From Muscardinus avellanarius (taxonomy: Eukaryota; Chordata; Mammalia; Rodentia; Gliridae), in assembly GCA_963383645.1 (NCBI GenBank), contig OY726571.1:79645108-79709107 (forward strand): 64,000 nucleotides of DNA. Reading direction: 5' to 3'. Both the position numbers and the translations under genes were made by a program. This document shows positions 45,471 through 57,303 of the stretch, in pieces (position 1 is the first letter of the stretch; every line of letters starts with the position of its first letter). The notes under the pieces are model-generated. The model was not told where the DNA came from, ran no database searches, and saw nothing but the letters and a program-made list of their open reading frames with translations.

Positions 45471-46119
45471 TTGTGTTCTAGCACCTCTCCCTGACAAGAG
45501 CTCTCAGCAGTAAGACCACAAAGGATGTGATGTGTGTTATATAAATTTATAGGGCAGGTTAAAACGAGCACCAAGGATTACTTAAAATTAAACAGCAGAA
45601 AGCAAATAGAAAGCAGGTAATGAAAAAATGCACAAAAGAAAATTCTTTTAAATGCCCTCCATTCAAGATTTGAGATAACAAATTGCTTTTTCACAAGAAA
45701 CAGACGTTTGTGTAAATCGCTGTCTTGCACAGTGCCACAGCTTTTTGTTCTAACATGGATGATGTTGCTCTCAAGATCTAAACTTCCAACCTTTATATCC
45801 CTTGTTGTGCTAAATCCCTTTTCTTTTCTTCCATCTTTATGTCCAGAATTGCTTAATTATAGGCGCTACACGAGAAAAGATAATTTCTTTGCTAATAATT
45901 AGGACGGCTGTATGTCAGGATTTGCTCTGGGTGGTTCCAGTTTATACCTTTTATTCTTACGTATTATTAGTAGTGATCCTGTCCTTTCAAAGTTATTTCT
46001 ATTTGCATAATAAATACTACGGTCACTTTTCTAATTCCTGTTGGGCTTTATTATATTACTGGTAACCTTGTGGATGCTTCATGAGTTAACTTCTTTGAAT
46101 TGAACAACAGTCTTAGTCT
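45471..46119. other. Unique sequence, SINE-free
   Basis: No repeat recognised. 'ttgcttaattataggcgcta' (45850) contains a homeodomain-type core; nothing decisive. Confidence 0.35.
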
Positions 46120-46215
46120 TATAAGATGGCTACTAATATTCCTTTTATTTATTTCTCAAATGAAGAAAAAGAAGCCCTAGAATCACGTCAGATAGTCACA
46201 CAATGGTGAAGGTTA
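46120..46215 (+). mobile_element. Possible MIR fragment
   Basis: 'tttctcaaatgaagaaaaag' followed by 'aatcacgtcagatagtcaca' weakly resembles the MIR core. Confidence 0.4.
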
Positions 46216-46724
46216 AGGTAAGAAGTAAAGAAACTTGGTAGGTTAGGAACAATTCTAATAGAGAATTATTGAGAATAGAGACAAAATTAATATTAAATCT
46301 TTAGTAGAGGAGTTAACATGTTTAGAGATCCCCCCCCCCTCAGAGTTAGAGTTAAGCAGATCTACACATTTAAATAAATGGCACTCAAGTTTTCTTGACC
46401 AAATCCTCTACTAATACTCCCGTTGGGAGACCATGTATCCTTGAGGGACTGAAGACTTGGTATCTGCTGGAGCCTTAGTAGCTCAGTAACTGAGCAAATG
46501 AGCTCTAGTGCCTTTCTGCACAACTGCACCACTCCTACAGGTTCTTGAAAATGAAATGCTCACAGTAGGATTGAAGTAGACGGTCAAAATATAACTACTC
46601 AGGAGAAATTCATCTTTTGCAAAAAACCACAGCAAACTAGTATCTATACACGACTGGGCAGCTGCTAATGCCAATGAATCCAGTGTAGGTTGTATATACT
46701 TTATTCAGAATGCTTGAGACAAGA
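46216..46724. other. Unclassified sequence
   Basis: Includes a run of ten C at about 46330. No gene. Confidence 0.4.
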
Positions 46725-47015
46725 AATGTTTTGAACCTTTTTTTCAGATTTTGTAATACTTGAACATACATAATAATATATTTGGGGGAGAGGATACAAA
46801 TCTAATCGCAGAATTTATTTATGTTTATTACACAGAGCCTGACGTTAATTTTAAACGAAAGCTTTAGTGAGCCTGTGTTTTGACTGCAGCCCATCATAGG
46901 AAGTCAGGTGTGGAATTTTCTCTTTTGAGTATCATGGCAGTGCCCAAAACATTTCACATTTTGGACCATATTAGGTTTCAGATTTTTTAATTATTAGACA
47001 TGCTCAACATGTAGT
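46725..47015 (+). mobile_element. Tigger-like DNA transposon relic (MER8-type)
   Basis: Clear landmark order: 'tttgggggagaggatacaaa', 'cagaatttatttatgtttat', 'acacagagcctgacgttaat', 'ttttgactgcagcccatcat', 'aagtcaggtgtggaattttc', 'gcccaaaacatttcacattt' and the end 'agacatgctcaacatgtag'. This is a non-autonomous TcMar-Tigger element, with no transposase frame. Confidence 0.8.
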
Positions 47016-49053
47016 TATTTGTACGATATTCACTGTGGAGTGATTCCTCCAAATGAGGCAATTGGCAACACTGATCCTAGTCCTAACATGTGTGATCCAT
47101 AAATTCCTCGAAATTATTTTTGGAAATAAGTACCCTTACGTGTAAGTGCACATCTTCATGAATAATTTTGCCATAACAGTTCACTTTAAACATTGTAAAC
47201 TTCCAGCAGGTTGATCTTAACCAGTAACACATTAAGGAGGACTTGTATTTATTAAAGCCACAGTCTATGATTTTGACCACGCAGACTTCCCAAACCATGA
47301 CTGCTGTCAAGGTAGTTCTTGTCCTTGGTCTCTGCAATTTGCCAATATTGTATTTAAATAAAATTCTCAAACTTTGATAATAAGTGAAACGTTTCAAAGT
47401 TTACACGTGGTCATTACATTTCTCAGCAAGTTTTGCCTTCCCCCCAGAACAGTCGGTAAGTTGTCTGTGGCTTAGCTTAGTGCCTGAGAAATGATTTCCA
47501 TGTCTTTTGGCTTCATGCAATAAATCTGTGACTCTCTTCCCTTGGTGTTCTGTGCCTAGCGGTTCGCTTTCTGACCTAATCTGTATGTTTTCTACCCCTG
47601 GAGTAAAATGGAAGTAGACTTCACTAATTTTGGCAGTTAATTTCCTGAACAGGATAAAAACCGAAAATGAATTTCTCCAGTGGGAGAACATAGAAACCAT
47701 CGTATTTTCTATGTAATAGTACAAACATTAATCTTGCGTGCCAGAATTCAAAAACATGTATACATTCTTCATTAACAATTACTCTTCTGTGATTTGTAGT
47801 GGTCATAAATAGGCATTTGTACTTAACAATCAAAGCGTTCTATTTCTAGATTTTTACTCTCTTATAGCTAAATACTATTGTATTTATCTTTTAATGGATA
47901 AAGTAACAGTCATGCTTTGCTCTCTGGTCTCTAGACATTCAACATAAAGATACATTCATCTATAGCACTTGGGGGTGGGGTGATGGCTAAGCCAACATCA
48001 CATCCCAAATTGCTATAGTATTCCCACTCCCCTTCAGATACCAATTCTCACTCGAGAAGGACATATGCTTCAAGGGAAAGTGGGTTCCCCTTTCAATTCT
48101 AAAGGTGAGGTCTGATTGATTAAAGCAAATGTGAGGAATTTAATATCCATGGTCACCACAATAGGTTCAAGTGGGTGGTCAACGTAGTCTCTAGAACGTT
48201 TTTTAATGCTGAAAAAAAAAGAGTTTAGAGTTATTTCAGTATATCTTGGAAATATTTTTAACCTTACCTTACTAATTGAAAATGGAACAATTTAAACAAT
48301 ATCTATAAGTATTTTAGGCATTATCTACATGTATTTGTATATACAGAGAGATATAGATATATATGTATTTGATATATGACATATAGACACTTATACATAT
48401 ATGTATGTATGTAGGTATGCATGTATTATGTATAATAGTAATATAATACCTTCAAGGACAATAATGTATCTCCCTAAAGCCTACTGCTAAGGGAAGCTAA
48501 GCGCAAAGTATTTTCAGAGAGTTTTAAATGTTACGGCAGTTACAACAGCTATATAGTTTTACTCTCAAAGGTCAGTAAACTAATGCAGGATTATCTGCCT
48601 TGGAGAATGACACAGGAATATGAAACTCAAGGAGAAATCACAGGTGCAAATAAGCTAAGCATGCAGAAATTAAAATTCAGAACTATGGATGCCCGTGCCA
48701 TGATAACAGAGAATATGAAGCTGTCGGGAGGGGCACTGTCTAAGCAGAGGCATCACTGGGGTGTCTGCTGGAGGCCTCGATTAGTGTGCCAAGCCTAACA
48801 AGTTAAGATACTGCAAGACTAAATTCAAAATGCAATGCCTTAAGTCACACGAGCTAGGATATTTTGGAATGTTCAGCTCAGTCAGAGTATAAATGTCACA
48901 CTGAGCATGCATGGCATTGAGTAGAGATCTCAGAAAGACAAACCGATTTCTGCCTAGAGTAGGATCTAAGCCCCAGTACTAAGAAGATGTAGCTAGACTT
49001 GACCAGACTAACTGGATCAAGACTATCCATTAGTGATTTAATGATTTTTTTCA
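47016..49053. other. Unique sequence, SINE-free
   Basis: Holds minus-strand ORFs of 104 and 107 codons (47083-47724) and a plus-strand ORF of 71 codons (48583); none shows a domain or splice context. 47400-47850 is repeat-free and of mixed composition. 48330-48440 is an AT/GT-rich 'atatatgtat' tract. Confidence 0.4.
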
Positions 49054-49128
49054 GAGGGTGTAGCTTAATGGTAAAAGACTTGCCCAGAACTTGCAAACTT
49101 GCAAATCCCGGGATTCAATCCCAAGCAT
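49054..49128 (+). mobile_element. ID element (tRNA-like SINE)
   Basis: 'gagggtgtagcttaatggta' (A-box side), 'aaagacttgcccagaacttg', and 'gggattcaatcccaagcata' (B-box type). It is a retroposon, not a functional tRNA: the stem ends do not pair and it lacks a mature tRNA 3' part. Confidence 0.8.
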
Positions 49129-49156
49129 AAATAGAATACATACATATACATATACA

Positions 49157-49187
<31 letters not shown>

Positions 49188-49234
49188 GCATTCATATGTG
49201 TGTATGTGTATGTATGTGAGAGAGAGAGAGAGAG
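49157..49234. repeat. (CA)n, GTAT-rich and (GA)n microsatellites
   Basis: About 13 CA units at 49157-49183, a 'gtgtgtatgtgtatgtatgt' tract, then nine GA units at 49217-49234. It lies just after the ID element. Confidence 0.93.
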
Positions 49235-51458
49235 AAGAGAGAGGTTCATTGTCTCCAAGGGATAACAAATTTTTTATTTTTAAAAAGACCTCAGTTAAAG
49301 TGGGAGTCCCAATGTCCGTAACATTTTTACTAGAACCACAATGAACAGCTGAACTATAACTTCATTAACAGGAAACAATTTATAGTGAGTCAATTTACAC
49401 AAATAGAAAATTTTGGTCAGTACTTAAAAGGGCATATGTTCAAGTTCAAAGATGGAGAAAACAGTAAAAATAGGAACACGGGAAAATACCCAAAATAAAA
49501 TATTTGTGATTTTTTTTCCCAGCGATAACCTTAGATGAGAATGTGATTAAATCTGATACCACTAGAATTTTTTCAAAACAACTCTTTTTCCCTTAATCCT
49601 CCAGACTACTGTCTTATGCAATGACAGTTTCTTAAAATGAGAAAAGATCAATCTCACAAATTTTTTTTAAAAAATCAATTATCCAATGGGAAAAAGATGG
49701 ATTACCATTGATTGCATCCTGCCTGTGTTAGAGATGATGGATGGCTGCGGTCATGGCATTGATCCTTGGGAACAGGCTTACGCTGGTCTTGTGTAGCTTA
49801 TCATGGGGCCACCCACTCAGAGGACACAGGCATGACTACAAATACCACACTTCACATGCAGTCACCAGCTTGCAGCCATTCTTTTGCTCCTATGACTTTG
49901 ACTGTGTTCTCAATTCAAGCATTGTTACTTGCCTTAAAATTTTGTGCAGATACAGAGAGTACAAAGAACTTCTGGATACACAGCGTAGAAGCAGGATGAG
50001 AAAACAGCAACATAAATGATCTTCTGACAGCGACCGCAGCTTGTTGCTAAGTGCGGCGCCTGAGAGCTCATCTTGTAACTCAAACAAATCCTTCACATTT
50101 TCAAATAACCAGGGAACATGTGAAATATTACAGGTTTATTCCAACTTGCACCTTCTCGGGATGATAAATATTTGGCGCTCAGGTTCAATTTATTTACTCT
50201 ATGAAATACTACGTATATAAATTTATTTTTTGGTTGATGATGCCTTTTGCGTTAAGTAGAATGTGTGGTGACTTGGAGAAGACTATTTCTAACAGAATTT
50301 ATTTTAATTGTATAGTCTTCCTTGAAAGACATCTTAGCTTCGGCTTCATCCACTGTTCCAGGAATCACAGAAACTCCAAAGAGATAATAAGAGCCCCTCT
50401 AGATCATACACGGCTTCTGAGATCCCTCTAATGTGCTTACTGAGAGCAGTGGTTAAGCGCCAGGCCCCTCATTTGCTCGCTGACTTACTGACGGATGAAC
50501 AAAACTGCCACATACACATTTGCAGAGATGCTCTTTGGACGACTTCGAGCATTGCCATGCCCATTAGAGAGGACATGTATTAACTTTCCTTTCATTACCA
50601 CCTTGTTTGTAGGCTCTTGACACATGCAGGATAAAAAAAATTGATGAGTAATCACAAGTAGGAACTTTATATTTGTCTCTGTTACAAACTAAGTCAGTTA
50701 GCCAGTCAGCTGATATCAAGGGTTAGTTTTTTGTTGGTTTGTTTTGTCTTGTTTTTTATAGATGCTGGCAAACTAACATCTAAAAAAGAAGAGAGAGAAA
50801 AGGAATGTGTTATAAAGACCAGCACTCTCACTACACATTTTACTAAGTGAAGTAACATATACTAGTAAACAGGTAGCAGATAATAGTCTCAAAGTCATGC
50901 AACCTACTCTGTAGTTTGCAGTAGAGTTTGACCTGGGAGTAAAAAACTGCATTCCAGTAACTGACCATTTCTTAGAAACAATACTCACAACTTATACTGA
51001 TGCTACGGAGCAGATTAGTGTTAACCAGTACATTTACTTAACACATTTATTTAATATATTTTGATAGTGGCATATTTGATGCTCAATTACTTTACCTTAA
51101 ATTATCTGACAGACATAATAAATCCGAACTGATAATTTCCATCTAGGGCCATAGTTAAGCAACATAGCCCAGAGTTGTCATCTAGCTTGTGAAAAGCACA
51201 CTCAAGTGAAAATAAATAGAAATGAATGTTCTTAAGATGTTGTGAATATCTTTACATTCTCTCAGTGTACACTGACAGAACAACCTATATTCTACTGGGG
51301 ACTTTTTTAGTCTAAACAAAATTAACCCTGAGTTATAATGTGAGAAAAGAGAATATGACCCAGCACTGGAGTGTTGGCTACTGTTTGGAGTTGAGTCCTG
51401 AAATTAGGTGATCACCAAATATAGTGCTGAGCAATGGCCAATTCTGTGTTTGCAGTTT
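49235..51458. other. Unique sequence, SINE-free
   Basis: 49720-50200 is repeat-free, of mixed composition and has 'aagtgcggcgcctgagag' at 50050. ORFs of 92, 77 and 68 codons overlap here on both strands. No gene pattern is recognisable. Confidence 0.4.
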
Positions 51459-51689
51459 ATTTTGTTTTGTTTTGTTTTTTGTTTTTGTTTTGTTTTTTTT
51501 TTTGTTTTGTTTTTTTGGTGGTACTGGGCTTCCTGGAAGCCCATCTACCTCCGGGCTACACTGCCAAACCTATTTTATATTTTTGAAACAGGGTCTCTTA
51601 CGCCAGCGCGGCTGGCTTCGAACCTGCGCGATCCTCCTGTCTCCGCCTCCCAAGCGCGGGGATTACAAGCGTGCGCCACCACGCCCGGC
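51459..51689 (-). mobile_element. Type B SINE, very well preserved, perfect TSD
   Basis: Ends in 'gcgtgcgccaccacgcccgg'. The tail is a long T/G-rich stretch (51459-51520), and the linker is short ('ctattttatatttttgaaac'). A perfect 15-base TSD, 'ctgtgtttgcagttt', lies at 51444-51458 and 51690-51704. The head keeps nearly all CpG sites, so this looks like a recent insertion. The 99- and 102-codon ORFs over it are artefacts. Confidence 0.97.
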
Positions 51690-51704
51690 CTGTGTTTGCA
51701 GTTT

Positions 51705-52311
51705 TAAGCCTGCTTTGTGTATAGATTCATGAACCTTATATGTAAAGAAAAGGAACCACACACAGAGGGGGATCCTGGGTGTAGCACCGATGAGAAAAAA
51801 CATGAATATAATGAATCGCTAAGAAAATTTAAGGCTGGCTTAAGAATACTGAAGAAACCACTTTATTTTCTTTTTTTTCTTTTTCAACTAAAACTTTCTG
51901 ATAGTGAGAATATTTTAAGAAAGAGGAAGTGTGATGAGTTCGGAGTTCTTAAAAAGATTTTTAAAGTATATAAAACACTCCAATAGAGGCTGGCCATCCA
52001 TAAATGTTAGCTATTATTTTTATTATTTAAATGTGAGTTTTTGTGTATAGGTACATGCGATTATATGTATAATTTAATCCACAAACTTTTTATAGATGGG
52101 ATGTGAAATGTATTTCTTGCTGCAAACATGAATATTTATTGACTTTTCATTATACGGATTCATTTGTGCCCTCTGACACGTAACGTAACTAAATTGAAAC
52201 AACCTTTCAAGGAGACTATACTGAATTTACTTTTTTTCCTCAGACACACTCTAGTCATTTTTTCTTGTTTATATTATTTATGTGTCCTTAAAGAACGTAA
52301 AGATGGCTTTT
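51705..52311. other. Unclassified AT-rich sequence
   Basis: An 89-codon ORF (51717-51986) begins within the TSD flank of the SINE and has no recognised domain. Confidence 0.4.
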
Positions 52312-52518
52312 CCAGTTTGTAATTCCAGTATTTGGGAGGCTGAGAAAGGAGGATCACAGGTTTAAGGCCTGCCTCAGCAAAATAGTGAGGCCCTCCATAA
52401 CTTAGTGAGATCCTGTTTCAAAAATAAAGAATAAAATAGGGCTGGGGATGTAGCTCAGAGATAGAATGCACCTGAGTTCAATCCTCAGTACCAATACTGC
52501 AAAAAAAAAAAAAAAAAG
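52312..52518 (+). mobile_element. Type A SINE, 5'-truncated
   Basis: Starts 'agtttgtaattccagtattt', tail 'gatgtagctcagagatagaa' and 'gagttcaatcctcagtacca', then poly-A. Confidence 0.93.
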
Positions 52519-52769
52519 TCTTTTTTTTGTGTAAATGAACATTACCTTTCTTTGAGTGAGATGACCAAGGTTAATGTTGCCACCATTTCTACAGGGAAAT
52601 CTGTACCCTCTTAGCCCTTTGATGGTCCCTGTGGGAAATACCGTAACCTTCAAGAAGCTTATCTTTGCTTTGAAATCAAACCAACTTTTTTTGGGGGGGG
52701 ATGAGTCATTCTTCTAAATATTTTGGCAAAGAAATTCATCCATCTCATCTCAGAGGCTTCCTTGACTTA

Positions 52770-53720
52770 GAAGACTATCAGGAAACCCAGAGAGTCGACA
52801 CTTAAGTTGCATTCTAGTTCAAACAGAGAAAAGCCCACCGTAAGAAGCTGGCTGGCAGAGGAGAAAGAACTCAACACACAAAATTCTTTGCAATGGGCTT
52901 ATGCGGAGAAATACGGTCCCACAACCTCAGCGCCCGGCTCACCCCTCCCGTCTAAAATATCGATGCTGCTCCCATCGTCAATTAGAACCCTCTGTTGTGG
53001 TTAATTGGAGGCACTCAGCCCCGCTGCTGCCTTCTTGCTGTGATAAATATTTAATCACAGAGGGGAAAGCTCCTTTTCAAGCACACACATCGGTGTGCGG
53101 CTCTTGGAACCAGAACAAAGGGCAGCCTTACCTGGAAGGAGGCTTCCCGCACCCGTCCAGGGTTGAGAAAGGTCCACCTAATTACCTTTACCGAGAAGCA
53201 GCCGTCTGCTCCTCACTGACTGTCTGACATTTCGACATCTCTCCCCTCACCTCTTCCTGTTGGTGTGAAAAGGAACCGAATACCAACCGATCGTCCACTT
53301 TGCTAGCAAATCCCCTTCCCATCCCAGAGTTCGGCCATGGCGATGTGGGATGTCACTCTGACTCTGTCATTTTTTTTCTCCAATTAAAAATAATGGATGA
53401 TAGTGGCCTGTCAGCCTGCATGGTATTCCTATAGGGAGGAAATTAGTTGCTATCTCCTCAGAGCCATTGTCCACTAATTTGAAGTTCAAGATCTTACTAC
53501 GAGCCATCTCCACTTCTCCCTGCTATCCGTGTGTCAAGGAGAATAGGAGCTCCCCACACAGAATATCTCTGACAGGCCTCATTACAGTGAGTCCCTTTTT
53601 TTTTTTTTTTCTGGAACAATTTTCATACAAACTGAGAGTGAAGAAAGATGGTCACATGTTTCAATTACTCAACTGTATTTCCTGGAACAAAGCCTTCCAA
53701 ATTTGTCAGTAGCTGGTTCA
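52770..53720. promoter_or_regulatory. CpG-retaining candidate regulatory element
   Basis: A 0.95 kb repeat-free block with clearly higher GC and many CpG sites (for example around 52905-52980, 53025-53100, 53145-53215 and 53275-53345), in a window where unique DNA is CpG-poor. It carries several homeodomain-type cores: 'tcaattagaa' near 52979, 'ggttaattgg' near 52999, 'cctaattacc' near 53177 and 'ccaattaaaa' near 53380. ORFs of 65, 108 and 81 codons are in different frames and show no domains. Enhancer or distal regulatory role is inference. Confidence 0.45.
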
Positions 53721-54047
53721 TCACCAGGGTGTTAATATATTGTATTAGCCAATTTTTCATAACAATTGGGTTTTGAGAGCAGCAACAAAAGGGATATCTG
53801 GTTGCACAAAGCATCAGAAGAGGCAAGTGGATACGTGGCCGCCATTGGTTAAGGCAAACAAATGAGCCTATTTATTTGTATATGTGCTTTGTATATTTTG
53901 ACTCTTTAATTCAGAGAAGGCTCTACAAGATTTCTGTTTGCTTCCCTTAGGACAAATGGGACAGCAATTGTTAGTGGGATAAATGTTAGCAATCTGAATA
54001 CTGAATGCAAATAGTTGAAGAGGTGGAAACTATAATTAAAGCTTGTA
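53721..54047. other. Unclassified sequence
   Basis: Nothing recognised. Confidence 0.4.
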
Positions 54048-54058
54048 ACCAGGAGTAA

Positions 54059-54274
54059 TTTTTTTTTCTTTTTTTTTTTTTTTTTTTTTTGGTGGTACTG
54101 GGGTTCCTGGAAGCCCTTCTACCTCCGGGCTACACTCCCAGACCTATTTTTACATTTTTATTTGGAAACAGGGTCTCCTAAGCCAGCGCACTCGGCTGGC
54201 TTCGAACCTGTGCGATCCTCTTGTCTCTGCCTCCCAAGTGCGGGGATTACAAGCGTGCGCCACCATGCCCGGCT
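54059..54274 (-). mobile_element. Type B SINE, full length
   Basis: Long poly-T (54059-54090), tail 'ggtactggggttcctggaag', head end 'gcgccaccatgcccggct'. Perfect TSD 'accaggagtaa' at 54048-54058 and 54275-54285. Confidence 0.97.
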
Positions 54275-54285
54275 ACCAGGAGTAA

Positions 54286-54869
54286 ATTTTAATGGTTAAA
54301 ACATTTTATTCCTCATCAGTTACTCTACTCAGCCTGCAGGGTCTTCTCTTTGAAAGGCAATACTATTGCTGAGAGAGACAAATTTTGTCTCAGAAATTAT
54401 GTTTTCGGTTACAATTGGAGTCAGTTTTAACTGCTGTTTGAAAACCGCCACTACATCCTTATCTTTAAAGATATCAAAACATGTGTAAAAATAAAAATTG
54501 GAATAAAAACATTAAAAGAACATAAATGAAAAGACTTTGAGACAAAATATTAACTTCAAGATTAGCATCTGTACTTTAATAACTTAGACTACAGATAAGA
54601 CAGAGGATTCTGAAATAGAAGATGTTGACTATGTTTAACCAAACTAAGATTTCTCAACTTCATATCATGTAATATTTTCTTATTATGGATCCTTGGGCAT
54701 TTGTTGAGGCATATCTAGGTTGTCAACTATAATAATTCTGAATAAATAACACAACTAGGGACAAATTTGCATCAAGAAAAATTCTATTTTTAATCCATTA
54801 CTTTTTTCTTTTAGTATGTTTAGCAAATATGTTTAATATATTTATAAAATTATAGCTAAAGTATTTAGA
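54286..54869. other. Unclassified AT-rich sequence
   Basis: Nothing recognised. Confidence 0.4.
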
Positions 54870-55220
54870 CATTTTCTTCTTGCTTTAATTTATTTTAGGA
54901 TTGCATTTTAAACATTTCTTCATATTCCTAAGGCTTTCTTTACATTTATTTTAAGGATTATCTAACCTCTTACATTGCCTAAAAGTAGGTTAGTTTCTAT
55001 CATTTCCTAGGTATAAATAATTTTGCAAAAAATTTGTACATATGTATTATACATCTTCTTGAGCAACTTATGAAAGTTTAGATAGATATCCTCATATAAG
55101 AACTATTAAAATATGTCTCTAAGTTACAAAGAATAATATCCTTGAAAATTAGAGGCATACCAACTTAACTACCACCTCTAAGAACATATTTGGGGAAAAA
55201 ACATGAATTGATTAGGTGAT
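54870..55220 (-). mobile_element. Possible old L1M 3' fragment (antisense)
   Basis: 'cctaaaagtaggttagtttc', 'taggtataaataattttgca' and 'catcttcttgagcaacttat' loosely follow the antisense old L1M text. Very diverged. Confidence 0.35.
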
Positions 55221-55555
55221 AGTATATAGAACAGTTGTTTTGTGAATTTCTCTACTAGTTTCACTAGTTGTAACAGATTATCAAAATATCCTATGTGACA
55301 CAAAATGAAGAACCCTTTGAAACAATCAGTGGGATGTCTTTGTTTATGAGTTTCATATTTAGAAAATGCAACTCTCTGCTTTGCCTAATTTTAAAGAATA
55401 AATTGAGAACAAGTTAAGAAAAGGGTCTTGTGAAGAAATTTCTTTCCCGATTCCTATTTCATTAGTCTTTGGCCTATAATTTTGGGGTAGAAATATACTT
55501 TGATTTTAATTGTGCTTAGCAAACTAGGTTCTGGAGGTCATACATAGTTTAAGCT

Positions 55556-55556
<1 letters not shown>

Positions 55557-55590
<34 letters not shown>
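55557..55590. repeat. (GT)n microsatellite at a SINE tail
   Basis: About 16 GT units directly before the 3' end of the minus-strand SINE that follows. Confidence 0.96.
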
Positions 55591-55596
<6 letters not shown>

Positions 55597-55770
55597 AGGA
55601 CTAAACCCAGGATGTTCTACCCCTGATCTACACTCCAAGCCCTAGTTTAGTTTTTATTTTCAACAATGTCTCATTAGATTGCTGAGGGCCTTTCTAAGGT
55701 GCTGAGGCTGGAATTGAACCTATGAACTTCCTGTATCAGCCTCCCAGGTCCTGAGACCACCACACCTGGG
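55591..55770 (-). mobile_element. Old type A SINE
   Basis: 'ggactaaacccaggatgttc' (tail), 'attgctgagggcctttctaa' (middle), 'gagaccaccacacctggg' (head). Confidence 0.88.
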
Positions 55771-56989
55771 AAGCTGAATCTTTAACATATAATATTGTAC
55801 GGACTGCAACAATGATACAGGTATCAGCAGTAGAGTCATCTTCCTATTAGTTTATTAATGATCATAATTGAATTAGGGAGTTACCTTGTGCGCAATTTCA
55901 TCAATGTTGCGTGCCAAGGAAGAATAATGGAAGTGATTGATTTAAAATTTTCTTACCATTTAGGGAAACACTTTAGCCTCTAATAAGCCTGGAAAGGACA
56001 AAATTACAACTAGATGAGGATGAATACTTAAGAAGACTTCAAGTATGAAAAGGAGATGTAGTACTGTCACGTATTACCATAAAGACCAGAATAGGAGGTA
56101 GATTTAAAATGGATCAGGAGGAACTTAGATTAGACATAACAAAACACAGTGTAATGGATTTGAAATACAACTTCACATTATTTTAATATGCTATGAAAAT
56201 GTCATCCCAGGAGAACAGGAAAATGAAGAAAAAAAGGCGATATCTGTCTAGAACATTAATGTAGATGTCTACATAAAGAGAAGGTAGTGAATTCTGAATT
56301 CCCCTCCAATCCTATAATTCAGATTTCCAGTGACTAAAATTGCAAAACCTCCAGACTAAGCACATCTCTCTTAAGATAAGAATTCATATATTTAGACTAA
56401 AAGCAATCAATCATATACAGAATCCATACAAAGCCAGTTAACTCAAAAAATAGAAACAGAGTGGTCTGTATTCCTTCATAAATTGGTTAGAACAAAAACA
56501 GAAAGGAATTTAATATATACAGAGTGAGTTACAAGGAAAATGACTTACGGCACATAAATGCAGATTTTTCTGACACGCACACACATTTAGTAGATGGATT
56601 TGTTACGAAAAGGATTTGGAATGGCATTTAATCTTATTTTAGTAAAACAAGATATTAAAATATTTTTATTTCATAAAAGGAAAAGTGTATCAAACTAATA
56701 TTTTTAATCAAACTATATTTTTATATTAAACATAAGTTAACTAGTATTGTATGTGATATCAATCTGTTGCTATAGTTTGCATGGCAAAGTGACAGACCAA
56801 GAAGCAGAAAATTTTCCAGGGGGCAGGTTCTTGGTGACATGATGCTCTTCTAAGAAAACATCATGTTTCGTTTTGAAACCCTCCCTCCCTTAACCACTTG
56901 ACCATTGCCACAATCTCTTGACACCCTCTGTACCAGTCACATAGGACATGATTACGTAACATGATAGTCTGAAACTGTAGGACATCTGG
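55771..56989. other. Unclassified AT-rich sequence
   Basis: No gene; no repeat I can name. Confidence 0.4.
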
Positions 56990-57053
56990 ATCAGTCTCCT
57001 GTTGCTTCTGTAGAAATTACCATGATTTTAGTCGTTTAAAACAACACGAATGA

Positions 57054-57261
57054 GGCGGACGTAGTGGCGCACGCTTGTAATCCCAGCATTCAGGAGGCTG
57101 AGACCAGAGGATCGCGGTTCACGGACAGCCTCAGCTACTTAGTGAGGCCCTCTGCAACTCAGTGAGACCCGGTTTCAAAATAAAGAATAAAAAAAAATAG
57201 GGCAGCGGGTGTAGCTTGCCGGTGAAATGCTCCTGGGTCCCATCCCCAGACCCGCAAAAAA

Positions 57262-57267
<6 letters not shown>
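57054..57267 (+). mobile_element. Type A SINE in the LTR
   Basis: Head 'ggcggacgtagtggcgcacg', middle 'gatcgcggttcacggacagc', tail 'gggtcccatccccagacccg'. Confidence 0.95.

Positions 57268-57301
<34 letters not shown>
57268..57301. repeat. (CA)n microsatellite at a SINE tail
   Basis: About 17 CA units at the end of the preceding SINE. Confidence 0.96.

Positions 57302-57303
<2 letters not shown>

Noticed and set aside
47083..47724. Two adjacent minus-strand ORFs of 104 and 107 codons
   Set aside because: In-line position suggested a broken gene, but neither translation shows a domain, and no splice or promoter context is evident.
49054..49128. Possible tRNA gene
   Set aside because: A- and B-box-like words are present, but the arms do not pair and the copy is an ID retroposon.
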